A program made the position numbers and the translations under genes. A stretch of DNA of 64,000 nucleotides from 630D-37 sp037447295 (lineage in GTDB: Bacteria; Chloroflexota; Anaerolineae; Anaerolineales; Villigracilaceae): NCBI GenBank assembly GCA_037447295.1, contig JBBIGZ010000009.1, positions 1 through 64,000 on the forward strand. The letters run 5' to 3'. The notes under the pieces were generated by a model. The model was not told where the DNA came from, made no database searches, and saw only the letters and a program-made list of their open reading frames with translations. This document shows positions 36,461 to 45,016 of this stretch, one piece after another. Numbering within the stretch: the stretch's first letter is position 1; each line of letters begins with the position of its first letter.

Positions 36461-37387
36461 TTGTTCGAGCTCTTATTTCTCGGCACATCTGCTTCTGCTC
36501 CCTCGGTAAAGCGAGGGCTTTCGGCACAAATTGTTAAGCATGACGAATATCGTTTCCTGGTGGATTGCGGGGAAGGCACACAGCGCCAAATTCTGCAATC
36601 CGGTATAGGGTTTCGTCATCTGACCCACGTGCTGATCACTCATGCCCATCTCGATCACATCCTAGGGTTAGGTGGCTTGCTTTCCACCTTTATGCGCTGG
36701 GAAACAATCGATGAATTGCATCTTTATGGCTCAAAGGGTGCACTGGACCGTGTGCGCACACTGGTCTATGACGTCGTGCTGCGTGGCAACCGCCCTCCGA
36801 TGGCACTCTATTGGCACGAAATCGGGCCTGGAGTATTCTTCGAAGCTGAGGATTTCACCATCCGTGCATTTCCAGTCACCCATCGCGGACCGGAATCGCT
36901 AGGGTATCTCTTTGAAACACGTCCACGGCGACCCTTCTTGGCCGAAAAAGCGGCCGCGCTGGGAGTGCCCTTTGGACCTGAACGACGAGAATTGGTGGCC
37001 GGGCGAGCGATCACTTTAGCCGATGGCCGACGCATCGAACCGGATGATGTGCTCGGAGAATGGCAACGCGGCACGCGTTTGGTGCTGGTAGGCGATACCG
37101 GACGAACGGACGATCTGGTGGAAGTCTGTCGCGAGGCCGATGCGCTGGTGATCGAGGCTACCTATTTAGAGAGCGAGGCCGAAATGGCGCGCCAGTTTTC
37201 GCATATCACCGCTCGACAGGCGGCAGAGCTGGCGGCGCGGGCCGGAGTGCGTCAGTTAATCCTCACGCATATTTCGCGCCGCTACCGAGAAAAAGATGTG
37301 CTTGAAGAAGCCCAGGCCGTCTTTCCGAATACGGTGGTAGCGCGGGATTTCGATACGTTCTTTATCAAACGAAAGGACGAGTCATAG
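36461..37387 (+). CDS. rnz: Ribonuclease Z (tRNA 3'-processing endonuclease)
   Basis: The 308-residue protein is of bacterial short-form length. It cuts the 3' trailer of tRNA precursors with two zinc ions. The start is a TTG preceded by GAGAGG at five bases, and the residues right after it (FELLFLGTSASAPSVKRGLS) are the RNase Z N-terminus, so no upstream start is needed. The metal motif THAHLDH lies at about residues 60-66, further ligands are in FPVTHRGPESLG, LVGDTGRTDDL and LTHISRRYRE. pfkA starts three bases downstream. Confidence 0.93.
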   Translation: MFELLFLGTSASAPSVKRGLSAQIVKHDEYRFLVDCGEGTQRQILQSGIGFRHLTHVLITHAHLDHILGLGGLLSTFMRWETIDELHLYGSKGALDRVRTLVYDVVLRGNRPPMALYWHEIGPGVFFEAEDFTIRAFPVTHRGPESLGYLFETRPRRPFLAEKAAALGVPFGPERRELVAGRAITLADGRRIEPDDVLGEWQRGTRLVLVGDTGRTDDLVEVCREADALVIEATYLESEAEMARQFSHITARQAAELAARAGVRQLILTHISRRYREKDVLEEAQAVFPNTVVARDFDTFFIKRKDES

Positions 37388-37389
37388 GA

Positions 37390-38367
37390 ATGTCTCTTGG
37401 GATTTCTGCGATCGGTGTTTTGACCTCTGGCGGAGATGCGCCGGGGATGAATGCGGCTATTCGTGCCGTGACGCGCACCGCGCTCCATCACAACGTGCAG
37501 GTGATCGGTGTGCTGAACGGCTTCGAGGGCCTGATCAACGGCGAATTCCGTCCCCTAGGCGCGCGTGATGTGGGCGGCATTCTGCCGCGAGGCGGGACTA
37601 TCCTGCAAACGCGCCGTAGCGAACGCTTCCTGGATCCCCGCTATCAGCGCGAAGCGATCCGCAAGATCAACGAAGCAGGAATCGAAGGCCTGGTGATCAT
37701 CGGCGGAGAAGGTTCGATGCACGGCGCCTATGCACTCTCGCAGCAGGGAGTACGCGTGGTGGGCATTCCGGCCAGCATTGATAACGATATCTGGGGAACC
37801 AACATGGCCATCGGAGTAGATACGGCCTTGAATACCATCATGGATGCCGTAGATAAGCTGCGCGATACCGCTTCTTCCCACAATCGCGCCTTCCTGGTTG
37901 AGACCATGGGACGCGGTTGTGGTTACCTGGCCGTGATGGCCGGTATCGTCTGCGGCGCAGAAATGGTGTTGATCCCGGAAGTGGAAACGAAGGTCGAAGA
38001 AGTGATCGCTGCTGTGGAGGATGCCTATCGGCGCGGCAAGGCACATGCCATCATCCTAGTAGCCGAAGGCGCGGCGATCAAGATTCACGACCTAGCGCGC
38101 GTCATTGACGAAGCCGATGTGGGATTCAAAACGCGCATCACCATCCTCGGACATATTCAGCGTGGCGGCTCTCCCACAGCCTACGATCGCTTACTGGCCT
38201 CGCGCATGGGCGTCAAAGCAGTAGAGACGATACTTGCTGGCGAACATGGGGTGATGGTCGGTTTAAAGGGGCGCCTGATGGAAACTGTACCACTTGCCCA
38301 AGCGATCGAGCATCAGCGGGCCATTAACATGGAATATTACCAGATGGCCCGCATTCTGGCGCGCTGA
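37390..38367 (+). CDS. pfkA: 6-phosphofructokinase
   Basis: The 325-residue protein is PfkA length and starts LGISAIGVLTSGGDAPGMNA. The active-site segment reads IIGGEGSMHGAYALSQQ. The Gly after it fits ATP rather than pyrophosphate as phosphate donor, but Glu replaces the Asp that usually binds Mg2+ (GGDGS); this variant also occurs in some other bacterial lineages. Further motifs are VGIPASIDNDIWGTN, VETMGRGCGYLAVMAG and LGHIQRGGSPTAYDR, which fit sugar-phosphate binding. It is expressed with rnz. Confidence 0.93.
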   Translation: MSLGISAIGVLTSGGDAPGMNAAIRAVTRTALHHNVQVIGVLNGFEGLINGEFRPLGARDVGGILPRGGTILQTRRSERFLDPRYQREAIRKINEAGIEGLVIIGGEGSMHGAYALSQQGVRVVGIPASIDNDIWGTNMAIGVDTALNTIMDAVDKLRDTASSHNRAFLVETMGRGCGYLAVMAGIVCGAEMVLIPEVETKVEEVIAAVEDAYRRGKAHAIILVAEGAAIKIHDLARVIDEADVGFKTRITILGHIQRGGSPTAYDRLLASRMGVKAVETILAGEHGVMVGLKGRLMETVPLAQAIEHQRAINMEYYQMARILAR

Positions 38368-38379
38368 AGCAATTTGGGA

Positions 38380-38814
38380 CTAAGTAGCCTGAGCCGAAGC
38401 AGGATCGTCGTACCGGTCCAAGTAAGATTGCAGGATCATCGTCGCAGCCCATTCATCCAGGTGACCGCGACGTTTTTTCTGCCGAACCCCGGCGGCCAGG
38501 CGCGCCGCGCGGGCTTCCTGCGTGCTAAAGGCCTCATCCCACAAGCGAACCGGAATCTCTGCCTGCGCCTGCAGCGCTCGGGCAAAATTCAATGCTCGCC
38601 TTCCGGCCAAGTTCGGTCGGCCTTCGTCATCCAAGGAAATCCCCACGACGATCAATTCTACCTCGTGCTCACGTGCCAGAGCCAGCACTTGGGCCACATC
38701 GGCATCACGCGAAGTATGGCGGATCACGGTCAATGGACGGGCCAATGTGCCGCTTTCATCCGAAATCGCAATTCCCAAACGTTTTTCACCGTGGTCAACG
38801 GCCAAAATGCGCAT
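38380..38814 (-). CDS. ruvX: Putative pre-16S rRNA nuclease / Holliday junction resolvase RuvX
   Basis: The 144-residue protein has the YqgF RNase H-like fold: RILAVDHGEKRLGIAISD at the N-terminus with the first acidic catalytic residue, IVVGISLDDEGRP in the middle, RLWDEAFSTQEA with the second acidic residue and a C-terminal DEWAATMIL with the third. The ATG at 38814 has AAAGG upstream; a frame that opens earlier overlaps the neighbouring gene and lacks the site. It is the last gene of a minus-strand trio. Confidence 0.93.
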   Translation of the reverse strand: MRILAVDHGEKRLGIAISDESGTLARPLTVIRHTSRDADVAQVLALAREHEVELIVVGISLDDEGRPNLAGRRALNFARALQAQAEIPVRLWDEAFSTQEARAARLAAGVRQKKRRGHLDEWAATMILQSYLDRYDDPASAQAT

Positions 38815-38822
38815 AACGGCCT

Positions 38823-40298
38823 TTAGGGAGCAAAGCGAACGGTCACTTGGATTGGAAGCACCGGCATCCAAGGCCAAAAAGGAGGCCAGATCTCCAACTG
38901 CGGCGGTTCAGCAAAAGGAAAAGTACGCAATTCCTGCAAAGCACGGTCCACCGACCGACCACGCACGGCAGCAAAGACCTGCTCCGCATCAATCCGCGCC
39001 CGCAGGCGGCGCTGGACCTCAAGCGTGAAGCGCAAACGGAACACCCCTTGGCCGAGGTCTTCAACCGAGGCGGAAAGCAGGCGATAGCGTAAGCTCTCGG
39101 CATCCGGAATTTGATCGGCCGGAAGCAGGGCATTCAGCCGGGCCTCAAGGATGGGCCGAAGGGCCTTTGCCGGCAACATCCACACCTGAAAACGCAAGCG
39201 TAGGCGTAGGGTAAGCTGCCTGGGATACGTCTCAAGCGGTGGCATGGTTTGATCTTCGAGCGTTTCGAGCACCTGGAGCGTCTCAGGAAAGAGCAAATCC
39301 CCTTCATCCAGGCGGCTCTGGGCTTCCACCTGTGCCTGATAGCGCAATCGTGCAAGCATCTGCTCCCGCAATTGTTGCACTTCCTGCGGAGAAACGGCCA
39401 AACGTTCTTCCTCCGCTCCCCCACGCGTCGGCTGGGGATTGCTCACGGCCAGCGAAAAAGCCAAAGGTCCCTCCACGGCCCGGATGGCCTGGACCGGCAC
39501 ATTGCCTGCACTACCTGCCTCCAACGCTTCAATGGGCACATCTACAAATTGGCCGGCGCTCGCCGGTAATCCGGCAGTGTTCAAGGTCACAAAGCGGATC
39601 GGCGGCTCACCTGGCACGTAAACGATTGTCCCTGCTGGAATACTCTGAGGAAGCGAAGTCAAATTCGTAAAACGGATCTCCCCCTGAGCCTTTGACGTGG
39701 GCACCACGATGCGCTGTCTGGCGCTCAACTTCTCTTCGACACCGAGTTCGAAAGCAATCGGGACCAGGGACAGATCACCGCCAAAAGAAGCTGTGCGTGG
39801 TTGGGAAGATGCAGTCAGGAGCAAAGTTTCGCGCTGGATATGCGCCTGGGGAGTGACAAGGAGGGTGACACGCGGCAGAAAGAGCGAAAGGAGAGCCAGG
39901 GTAGCTAAGACAGCGGGCAAAAACGCAAGAAAACGCTGCAAGGGATACGGCGGCCATTCTGAAAGGCGCCTTGGCCGCGGCACGCGACGCGGCCGAGGAA
40001 AGCGCGGCGCAGGATAGGAGGGCCATGTTTGACGTTGAGCCCGGCGCGCCGAAGAAAAAACTGGGATGCCCAGCCTTTGGGCGATCAGGCGCACGTCATG
40101 TCGTCGGGTGACGATCCCCAACTGTGTTCCCAATTGGCGGGCATGATGTTGCAAAAACTTCAGGTCCGAGATGCTCAGAGAAACCTTTCTGTGCTCTGAC
40201 CAAACCAACAGCACCCGTGGCGTTTTCACCCAGTTCAGACGATCGCGCAGCGAATGGCGATCCTCGTGTTCCTGGAGTTCGATCAGGAAGGTGTTCAT
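38823..40298 (-). CDS. Baseplate J-like domain membrane protein
   Basis: The 491-residue protein starts with a soluble domain of about 110 residues, has a basic/proline-rich stretch and a membrane helix (about 122-140, FLAFLPAVLATLALLSLFLP), and then a baseplate J/gp47-like beta domain (RFTNLTSLPQSIPAGTIVYV, FVDVPIEALEAGSAGNVPVQ). The module is common in cell-associated proteins of Chloroflexota and Cyanobacteria and is not a phage sign here, since no other tail gene is near. Its function is unknown. It lies nine bases after the MFS gene and eight before ruvX. Confidence 0.75.
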   Translation of the reverse strand: MNTFLIELQEHEDRHSLRDRLNWVKTPRVLLVWSEHRKVSLSISDLKFLQHHARQLGTQLGIVTRRHDVRLIAQRLGIPVFSSARRAQRQTWPSYPAPRFPRPRRVPRPRRLSEWPPYPLQRFLAFLPAVLATLALLSLFLPRVTLLVTPQAHIQRETLLLTASSQPRTASFGGDLSLVPIAFELGVEEKLSARQRIVVPTSKAQGEIRFTNLTSLPQSIPAGTIVYVPGEPPIRFVTLNTAGLPASAGQFVDVPIEALEAGSAGNVPVQAIRAVEGPLAFSLAVSNPQPTRGGAEEERLAVSPQEVQQLREQMLARLRYQAQVEAQSRLDEGDLLFPETLQVLETLEDQTMPPLETYPRQLTLRLRLRFQVWMLPAKALRPILEARLNALLPADQIPDAESLRYRLLSASVEDLGQGVFRLRFTLEVQRRLRARIDAEQVFAAVRGRSVDRALQELRTFPFAEPPQLEIWPPFWPWMPVLPIQVTVRFAP

Positions 40299-40307
40299 AC
40301 CGGAAAA

Positions 40308-41600
40308 CTAGTGGGCGCGCTGTGCTTCCTGTGTGGCGCGCTGTGCCATTTGCTTGCGCAAAGCCCGAATATCCTGTGGAATGGTGAAAAGCGCGCCGAG
40401 GTAGATCAGGAAACACAACAACCAAGCACTGACTCCAATCCACAGGATGGCAGTCCCCAAATCGTAGCGATCGGCGATCATCCCGGCCAATAGCGGCGCA
40501 AAGGCGGCACCGGTGTTCTCGATGAAATATTCCACGGCCTGTGCCGTCGAACGCACCTCAGGAAGGGTAATATCAAAGACGGTGGAAACCACATTCGGCG
40601 CCGAGAAAGGCATAAAGAAAGCGGTGAGCATCATCCAAGTAAAGAACAGACTGCGTTCATGAACTGGAGTGTTTATGGCTAAGAAGAGGAAGAACGCGCC
40701 GGCGATCACCCCCAGGCTAGAAACCAGCACACGGCCGCGCGGCGTTCGCTGGAACATAAAATCGCCCAGCGCACCGCCGATAAAGTAACTGGTCGAAAGA
40801 ACGAGAATGAGCGGTGCCATGGTGAAAAGGATGCTTCCCTCATCATAGCCGCGCTCCTGAGCCAGATAGGTGAAAAACCACACGCTGATCACGTTCCAGG
40901 GAAAGACACCGAAGAAACCCTGCAGAAAGACAAACCACATCGTACGCTTTCCCAGCACATCCTTGAGCGCCGCAAGAGAAAAGCGATATTGGCCGATCTC
41001 CAGATCTTGTAACTCCGGTTCCGCCTGACCGCGCGGCATTTCGCGCACGAAAAAGAAGATCAACAGTGCCACCACAATCCCCAGGCTGCCGGTCAGGTAG
41101 AAGACCGAGCGCCAGCCGCCCAGCACTGGAGCAACCATCAGGGCCAGAATCATCCCCAGCAGATAGCCCATAGGTTGTGCCAGCTGTAGCAACCCGTAGA
41201 CGCGACTGCGCATCTGCGGGCCGAAATAATCTGCCACTAGGCTATATAGGCCGGGATAGGAGGAATCATCGATGCCGGTAGATGCACGAGCAATAAAGAA
41301 CAGAAGATAGCGACGAGCAAGGGCACTGAACCAGGTAGTCGATCCCCAAATGAACGAGGCCAGCGCCAATAACTTGGCACGCGACCAGCGATCGTAGAGA
41401 TATCCCCACACGGGATATAGAAAAGTGCCGACCAGCAAAGCGCCTGTCATCACGGCCCCCATTTGGGTCTTGTTGATGCCGAACTCATCCATCACCTGTG
41501 GCAGGAGTGGATTGATCAGCTGTTTATCAATCTGGTGTAGGAGCATGAAGGCAAAAAAGATAGCAATGACCAGCCAGCGATAGCGGGGAGGAAGGTTCAT
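40308..41600 (-). CDS. Major facilitator superfamily transporter
   Basis: The 430-residue protein has twelve predicted helices. The cytoplasmic loop between helices 2 and 3 carries the MFS signature (PVWGYLYDRWSRAKLL), and the N-terminus HQIDKQLINPLLPQVMDEFG resembles the sugar-phosphate/organic anion symporter branch. The transported compound is unknown. AGGAG lies seven bases before the ATG. It heads the minus-strand trio with the baseplate J-like protein and ruvX. Confidence 0.88.
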   Translation of the reverse strand: MNLPPRYRWLVIAIFFAFMLLHQIDKQLINPLLPQVMDEFGINKTQMGAVMTGALLVGTFLYPVWGYLYDRWSRAKLLALASFIWGSTTWFSALARRYLLFFIARASTGIDDSSYPGLYSLVADYFGPQMRSRVYGLLQLAQPMGYLLGMILALMVAPVLGGWRSVFYLTGSLGIVVALLIFFFVREMPRGQAEPELQDLEIGQYRFSLAALKDVLGKRTMWFVFLQGFFGVFPWNVISVWFFTYLAQERGYDEGSILFTMAPLILVLSTSYFIGGALGDFMFQRTPRGRVLVSSLGVIAGAFFLFLAINTPVHERSLFFTWMMLTAFFMPFSAPNVVSTVFDITLPEVRSTAQAVEYFIENTGAAFAPLLAGMIADRYDLGTAILWIGVSAWLLCFLIYLGALFTIPQDIRALRKQMAQRATQEAQRAH

Positions 41601-41701
41601 GAGTTATCTCCTGGTTGTAATATGTCGAAGCGTCCGTATTGCTCTCACACAAACGGCTCTTCGAAAGCGTTTAGTAAGGGATCAGGGAAACGACGTCCGA
41701 T

Positions 41702-42313
41702 CTATGGACAGGCACCTGGGAACAGGAAGGGGAAGAAAGTGCACCAGCGATAGGTGGCATCCACCCACCATAGGAACGCGCCGCAGGCACAAATCACCAG
41801 CAACAGAGCAATTCCGCCGAGCAAAAGCGGCAACGGAAATCTACGATCGCGCGAAGCCGCTGAAGGTGCTGCCGGAGAAGGCGCAGGAGATGGAGGCGGG
41901 TAAGGTGCCGGAGCTGCCGGCCGCGGCGAAGAAGCAACCGGTGGAGCCACAGGTGGAGGCGCCGCTGGCGCTTTAGCGCTCGCAGAAACGACCGTCGCCC
42001 CCGGATCAAAGGCCACAGCCTCAAAGACCAAGGTAATCGTCTCGCCCAGGGAAACAACATCCCCTGGCTTGAGCACGTAAGGAGCACTCAACCGGCGCCC
42101 GTTGACAAACGTGCCGTTGGTCGAGCCTAGGTCTTCCAGCACAAAGCGACCTCCTTGCAGTATCAGGCGGGCATGACGGCGCGAAACTTCGGGATCGTTG
42201 ATCACAATGGCATTCGAAGGATCGCGACCAATTATCAGCTGCTCCCCATCCAACGGATACACCGTTCCAGGAACAGGCCCGGAGCGCATAATAAGCTGAA
42301 ACTGTGGTGGCAT
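41702..42313 (-). CDS. FHA-domain protein with C-terminal membrane anchor
   Basis: The 203-residue protein has one FHA domain in residues 10-95 (LIIGRDPSNAIVINDPEVSR, HARLI, DLGSTNGTFVNG), which binds phosphothreonine peptides. A Pro/Ala-rich linker and a hydrophobic helix (LPLLLGGIALLLVICACGAF) with a short tail follow. The FHA would face the cytoplasm. It could read out phosphorylation by a Hanks kinase such as that at 34.6 kb; this link is inference. A GGAGGAG site lies right before the ATG. Confidence 0.88.
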   Translation of the reverse strand: MPPQFQLIMRSGPVPGTVYPLDGEQLIIGRDPSNAIVINDPEVSRRHARLILQGGRFVLEDLGSTNGTFVNGRRLSAPYVLKPGDVVSLGETITLVFEAVAFDPGATVVSASAKAPAAPPPVAPPVASSPRPAAPAPYPPPSPAPSPAAPSAASRDRRFPLPLLLGGIALLLVICACGAFLWWVDATYRWCTFFPFLFPGACP

Positions 42314-42370
42314 ATCTCCTCCATTTTGTAATCGGATTTGAAAATAGTATATCCTCTCTGCGAATAAACT

Positions 42371-43138
42371 TCAATCGGTCAAAAGTACCGCTTCCGTCGA
42401 GGGCTTTTCCAGTTTCACCTTTTCCACCTCGAAGACCTCCTGAAAAGACTGCACGACCCTTTTCTTGACTTCCTCCATGGAGGGTGCACTCGGCAACAGA
42501 TCGGCCATGCTCACCACCGCATAATCGGCTAGCCCACAGGCAACGATGCCCTGCCAATACTCCATATCCGGAGCGACATTGAGAGCAAATCCGTGACGCG
42601 AAATGCCGTTGGCGTCCACTTTGACCCCAATCGCAGCGATCTTAGCCGGCTTCTGCCGGTCTTCCGGCCGACAACGCAGGCATCGTGACCAGACGTCGGC
42701 CTGCACCCAAACGCCGGTCAGACCGGGAATCTGTCCACCGACGATGCCGAAATGCGCCAGCGCCTGAATGAGCACCTTCTCAAGTCGGCGCACATAGCCG
42801 ACATAATCAGCCTGTGGCAAACGTTGATGGGCATCTACCGTCCCCAGTGGCAACAAAGGGTATCCTACCAGCTGTCCAGGACCATGATAGGTCACATCCC
42901 CGCCGCGATCCACCCAGAAGATTTCCACGCCGCGACGGGCGCGTTCGGTCTCATCCCACAAGAGATGCTCATTCCGGCCGCGTCGACCAAACGTATAAAC
43001 GTGGGGATGTTCCAACAGCAGCAAGGTGGCAGGTATTTGTCCGTGGGCAATCTGAGTGGCGAGCTGCTCCTGCAACTCCCAAGCACGGCGGTACTCGATC
43101 AGCCCCAAGTCAAGCACGCGCAGGAGAGGATAGGACAT
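42371..43138 (-). CDS. lipB: Octanoyl-[acyl-carrier-protein]:protein transferase LipB
   Basis: The 255-residue protein transfers octanoyl groups from ACP to lipoyl domains. It contains the family signature GGDVTYHGPGQLVGYPLL near residue 78, AAIGVKVDANGISRHGFALN with the conserved Lys, and the catalytic Cys in IVACGLA near residue 199. It starts MSYPLLRVLDLG. On the minus strand TATAAT (43150-43145) ends exactly six bases before the ATG and no Shine-Dalgarno sequence is seen, so the message may be leaderless. Confidence 0.95.
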   Translation of the reverse strand: MSYPLLRVLDLGLIEYRRAWELQEQLATQIAHGQIPATLLLLEHPHVYTFGRRGRNEHLLWDETERARRGVEIFWVDRGGDVTYHGPGQLVGYPLLPLGTVDAHQRLPQADYVGYVRRLEKVLIQALAHFGIVGGQIPGLTGVWVQADVWSRCLRCRPEDRQKPAKIAAIGVKVDANGISRHGFALNVAPDMEYWQGIVACGLADYAVVSMADLLPSAPSMEEVKKRVVQSFQEVFEVEKVKLEKPSTEAVLLTD

Positions 43139-43144
43139 AGAAAA

Positions 43145-43150
43145 ATTATA
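43145..43150 (-). promoter_or_regulatory. -10 element, candidate leaderless start of lipB
   Basis: TATAAT on the minus strand ends six bases before the lipB ATG. No -35 or extended -10 is obvious. Confidence 0.45.
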
Positions 43151-43186
43151 CTCCCGAATGGATGTGCAGCTGGGATGGGAGAGCCG

Positions 43187-43214
43187 TGGATCGTAGACCG
43201 TAGGCGATAGACTA
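43187..43214 (-). repeat. Heptamer array 6
   Basis: Four units in register on the plus strand are TGGATCG, TAGACCG, TAGGCGA and TAGACTA. The array lies directly before the truncated methyltransferase reading frame. Confidence 0.7.
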
Positions 43215-43230
43215 CCAACATAGAACATCA

Positions 43231-43692
43231 AAGGAAAAGGATCTGGCAGCGTTTTCGGTAAATCGCCTCTTCACTATGGACATCGCCAATAACGTCTGGC
43301 ATATCGCGCCCGTTCCCCCTGACTATATCGATCATCCCGCTCCTTTTCCAGAAGAAATTCCGTTTCGTCTGATCACACTGTATTCTTATCCCAACGATCT
43401 TGTGCTCGATCCGTTCGCCGGCTCCGACCAAACCCTAAAAGTGGCCCGCTGGCTGAATCGCCAGTATGTTGGATACGAGATCATCGAAAAATACGTGGAG
43501 TTATGCAGGCGGCGAATTAATGAACATCTCTCTCTGCGCCCTCAGCAGCTGGTGGCCGTTTTTGAAAAAATCGATCTCGAGGAACCGGTTATATCCAAAC
43601 GAAAGAAGTCCTTCGAAAAGCAAGAGCAAGAGAACAACGAACAGCTTTATCTCTTTGAACCGAAAGGAATATACAAAACTCCTAACCGCTGA
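43231..43692 (+). pseudogene. C-terminal remnant of a beta-class DNA methyltransferase
   Basis: The reading frame is open from 43204 and is methyltransferase-like from about 43231 (KEKDLAAFSVNRLFTMDIA), before the first ATG at 43276. It continues NVWHIAPVPPDYIDHPAPFP, LVLDPFAGSDQTLKVARWL and YVGYEIIEKYVELCRRRIN. This is the C-terminal half of a beta-class amino-methyltransferase, with the AdoMet site. The N-terminal half with the DPPY catalytic motif is missing, and heptamer array 6 lies where it should be. A short protein from the internal ATG could be made but cannot be a complete enzyme. It is probably a decayed restriction-modification gene. Confidence 0.75.
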
Positions 43693-43700
43693 GGCTCAAT

Positions 43701-43919
43701 ATGCCCATAGAATCCGTCGCAAGAGAGATAGCAAATGCCTTTGAGAGGCAATTTTCCTTTTGCCCCTCTGCACACCGAACGAACCAAACACCCAAAACCC
43801 GGCAGGGAAAGGAGGGGCTGTATCACCTAGTGTATAAGCTGAGCCCCACCCTGCTATCTACAGACAATGGGTGGGACAAGTTCCGCTCCTTTCCCTGCAC
43901 CTTATTTTCACCGGCTTAG
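43701..43919 (+). CDS. Short hypothetical protein, possibly a restriction-gene remnant
   Basis: This frame of 72 codons starts nine bases after the methyltransferase remnant (PIESVAREIANAFERQF). I recognise no domain. Restriction endonuclease genes often follow their methyltransferase, so a truncated partner is conceivable, but the similarity is not visible and the frame may be chance. Confidence 0.25.
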   Translation: MPIESVAREIANAFERQFSFCPSAHRTNQTPKTRQGKEGLYHLVYKLSPTLLSTDNGWDKFRSFPCTLFSPA

Positions 43920-44947
43920 ATCGTTGCTTTCAGGCTCAAGTGATAGCGCTCACGGATATTTGGCAATAGATATTCCTCAAAAAAGCGATCGACATCGTAT
44001 TGAGGTTGCCAACCCCAATCGGCGCGTGCTGCCGAATCATCCACCGCGGCCGGCCAGGAATCCACGATCCCTTGACGGCGCGGGTTCGGCGCATAGGTGA
44101 TTTCTGCTCCGGGGAAAGCCCGCACAGCCCACCGACGGAAATCTTCCGCCGCAAGGCTGAAGCTCCCCACATTGTAACTGCAGCGCGAAAGGCGTTCGAG
44201 TGGAGCATCCATCAGCATCAGGATCGCTCGCACCGCATCCGGCATGGCCATGAAAGGTAAGCGGGTCTCCGCATCCACGAAACAGGCATAGGGCTTGCCC
44301 TGGGCGGCAGCATGGAGCATCTCCGGACCATAATCGCTCGTCCCCCCGCTGGGAACCGTGAAGGCGCTGATCAGACCGGGGAAGCGCAGCGCACGGAAAT
44401 CCACCATGGCCGGCGGATGCGCATCAAGATGCTTCTGTCCATAGTAATGGGAAAAATATCGCCCAAGATGTTCCCCGCTCAGCTTATGGCAACCATAGAG
44501 TGTATGGGGTTCGGTCCATTCGTCCTCCCGGACGGCGACCGTTTGCTCCTTCACCTTCCGATCCGGCAACCCATAGACGGCGATCGAACTGGGAAAGAAG
44601 AATTTCACGGCCCGACCGCGGCGCTCAGATTTGCGCGCTGCCAGCAGCAGCAATTCAAATGTGCCATCTACGTTGACACGATGAGCTTCTTCCGGCAGGA
44701 TTTCTGTCTTTGAGGATAAAAATGCCGCCAGGTGGAAAATGCCGTCAAAGTCCATCTCATAGAGTCGCTTGATCCGCAACAACAGATCTCCCTGGATATG
44801 CTCCTCCACCAGCGGCTTCAACTCTTCTGGCAAAGGCGCCAGGTCCAAGGTCACGATGCGAACGTTTCCCATCTTCCCCAGCTCCTGCACCAATGCCTGC
44901 CCGATCTCACCACATGCTCCGGTCACCAGCACAGTTTCTTTTGCCAT
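43916..44947 (-). CDS. SDR-type NAD-dependent epimerase/dehydratase, likely L-threonine 3-dehydrogenase
   Basis: The 343-residue protein is an extended SDR. It starts with ETVLVTGACGEIGQALVQEL, has the YxxxK pair in LYGCHKLSGEHLG, and shows a combination known from SDR-type threonine dehydrogenases: RFPGLISAFTVPSGGTSDYG, then KPYACFVDAETRLPFMAMPD. The latter matches the family pattern GGGTTDYA and ECFL-T-LPMMYMPDA. The reaction would be L-threonine to 2-amino-3-ketobutyrate with NAD. UDP-sugar epimerase is the less likely alternative. AAGGAGAA precedes the ATG. The gene stands alone, with a divergent lipoprotein gene upstream. Confidence 0.8.
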   Translation of the reverse strand: MAKETVLVTGACGEIGQALVQELGKMGNVRIVTLDLAPLPEELKPLVEEHIQGDLLLRIKRLYEMDFDGIFHLAAFLSSKTEILPEEAHRVNVDGTFELLLLAARKSERRGRAVKFFFPSSIAVYGLPDRKVKEQTVAVREDEWTEPHTLYGCHKLSGEHLGRYFSHYYGQKHLDAHPPAMVDFRALRFPGLISAFTVPSGGTSDYGPEMLHAAAQGKPYACFVDAETRLPFMAMPDAVRAILMLMDAPLERLSRCSYNVGSFSLAAEDFRRWAVRAFPGAEITYAPNPRRQGIVDSWPAAVDDSAARADWGWQPQYDVDRFFEEYLLPNIRERYHLSLKATI

Positions 44948-45016
44948 TGCATTCTCCTTATGCTAGAATGGGTTCGCTTGTATTTTACAACGCTTTTCTG
45001 CAGATAGGATGCGGCC

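Noticed and set aside
38823..40298. Prophage or contractile injection locus
   Set aside because: The baseplate J-like protein has a membrane helix and no tail, capsid, integrase or terminase gene is near.
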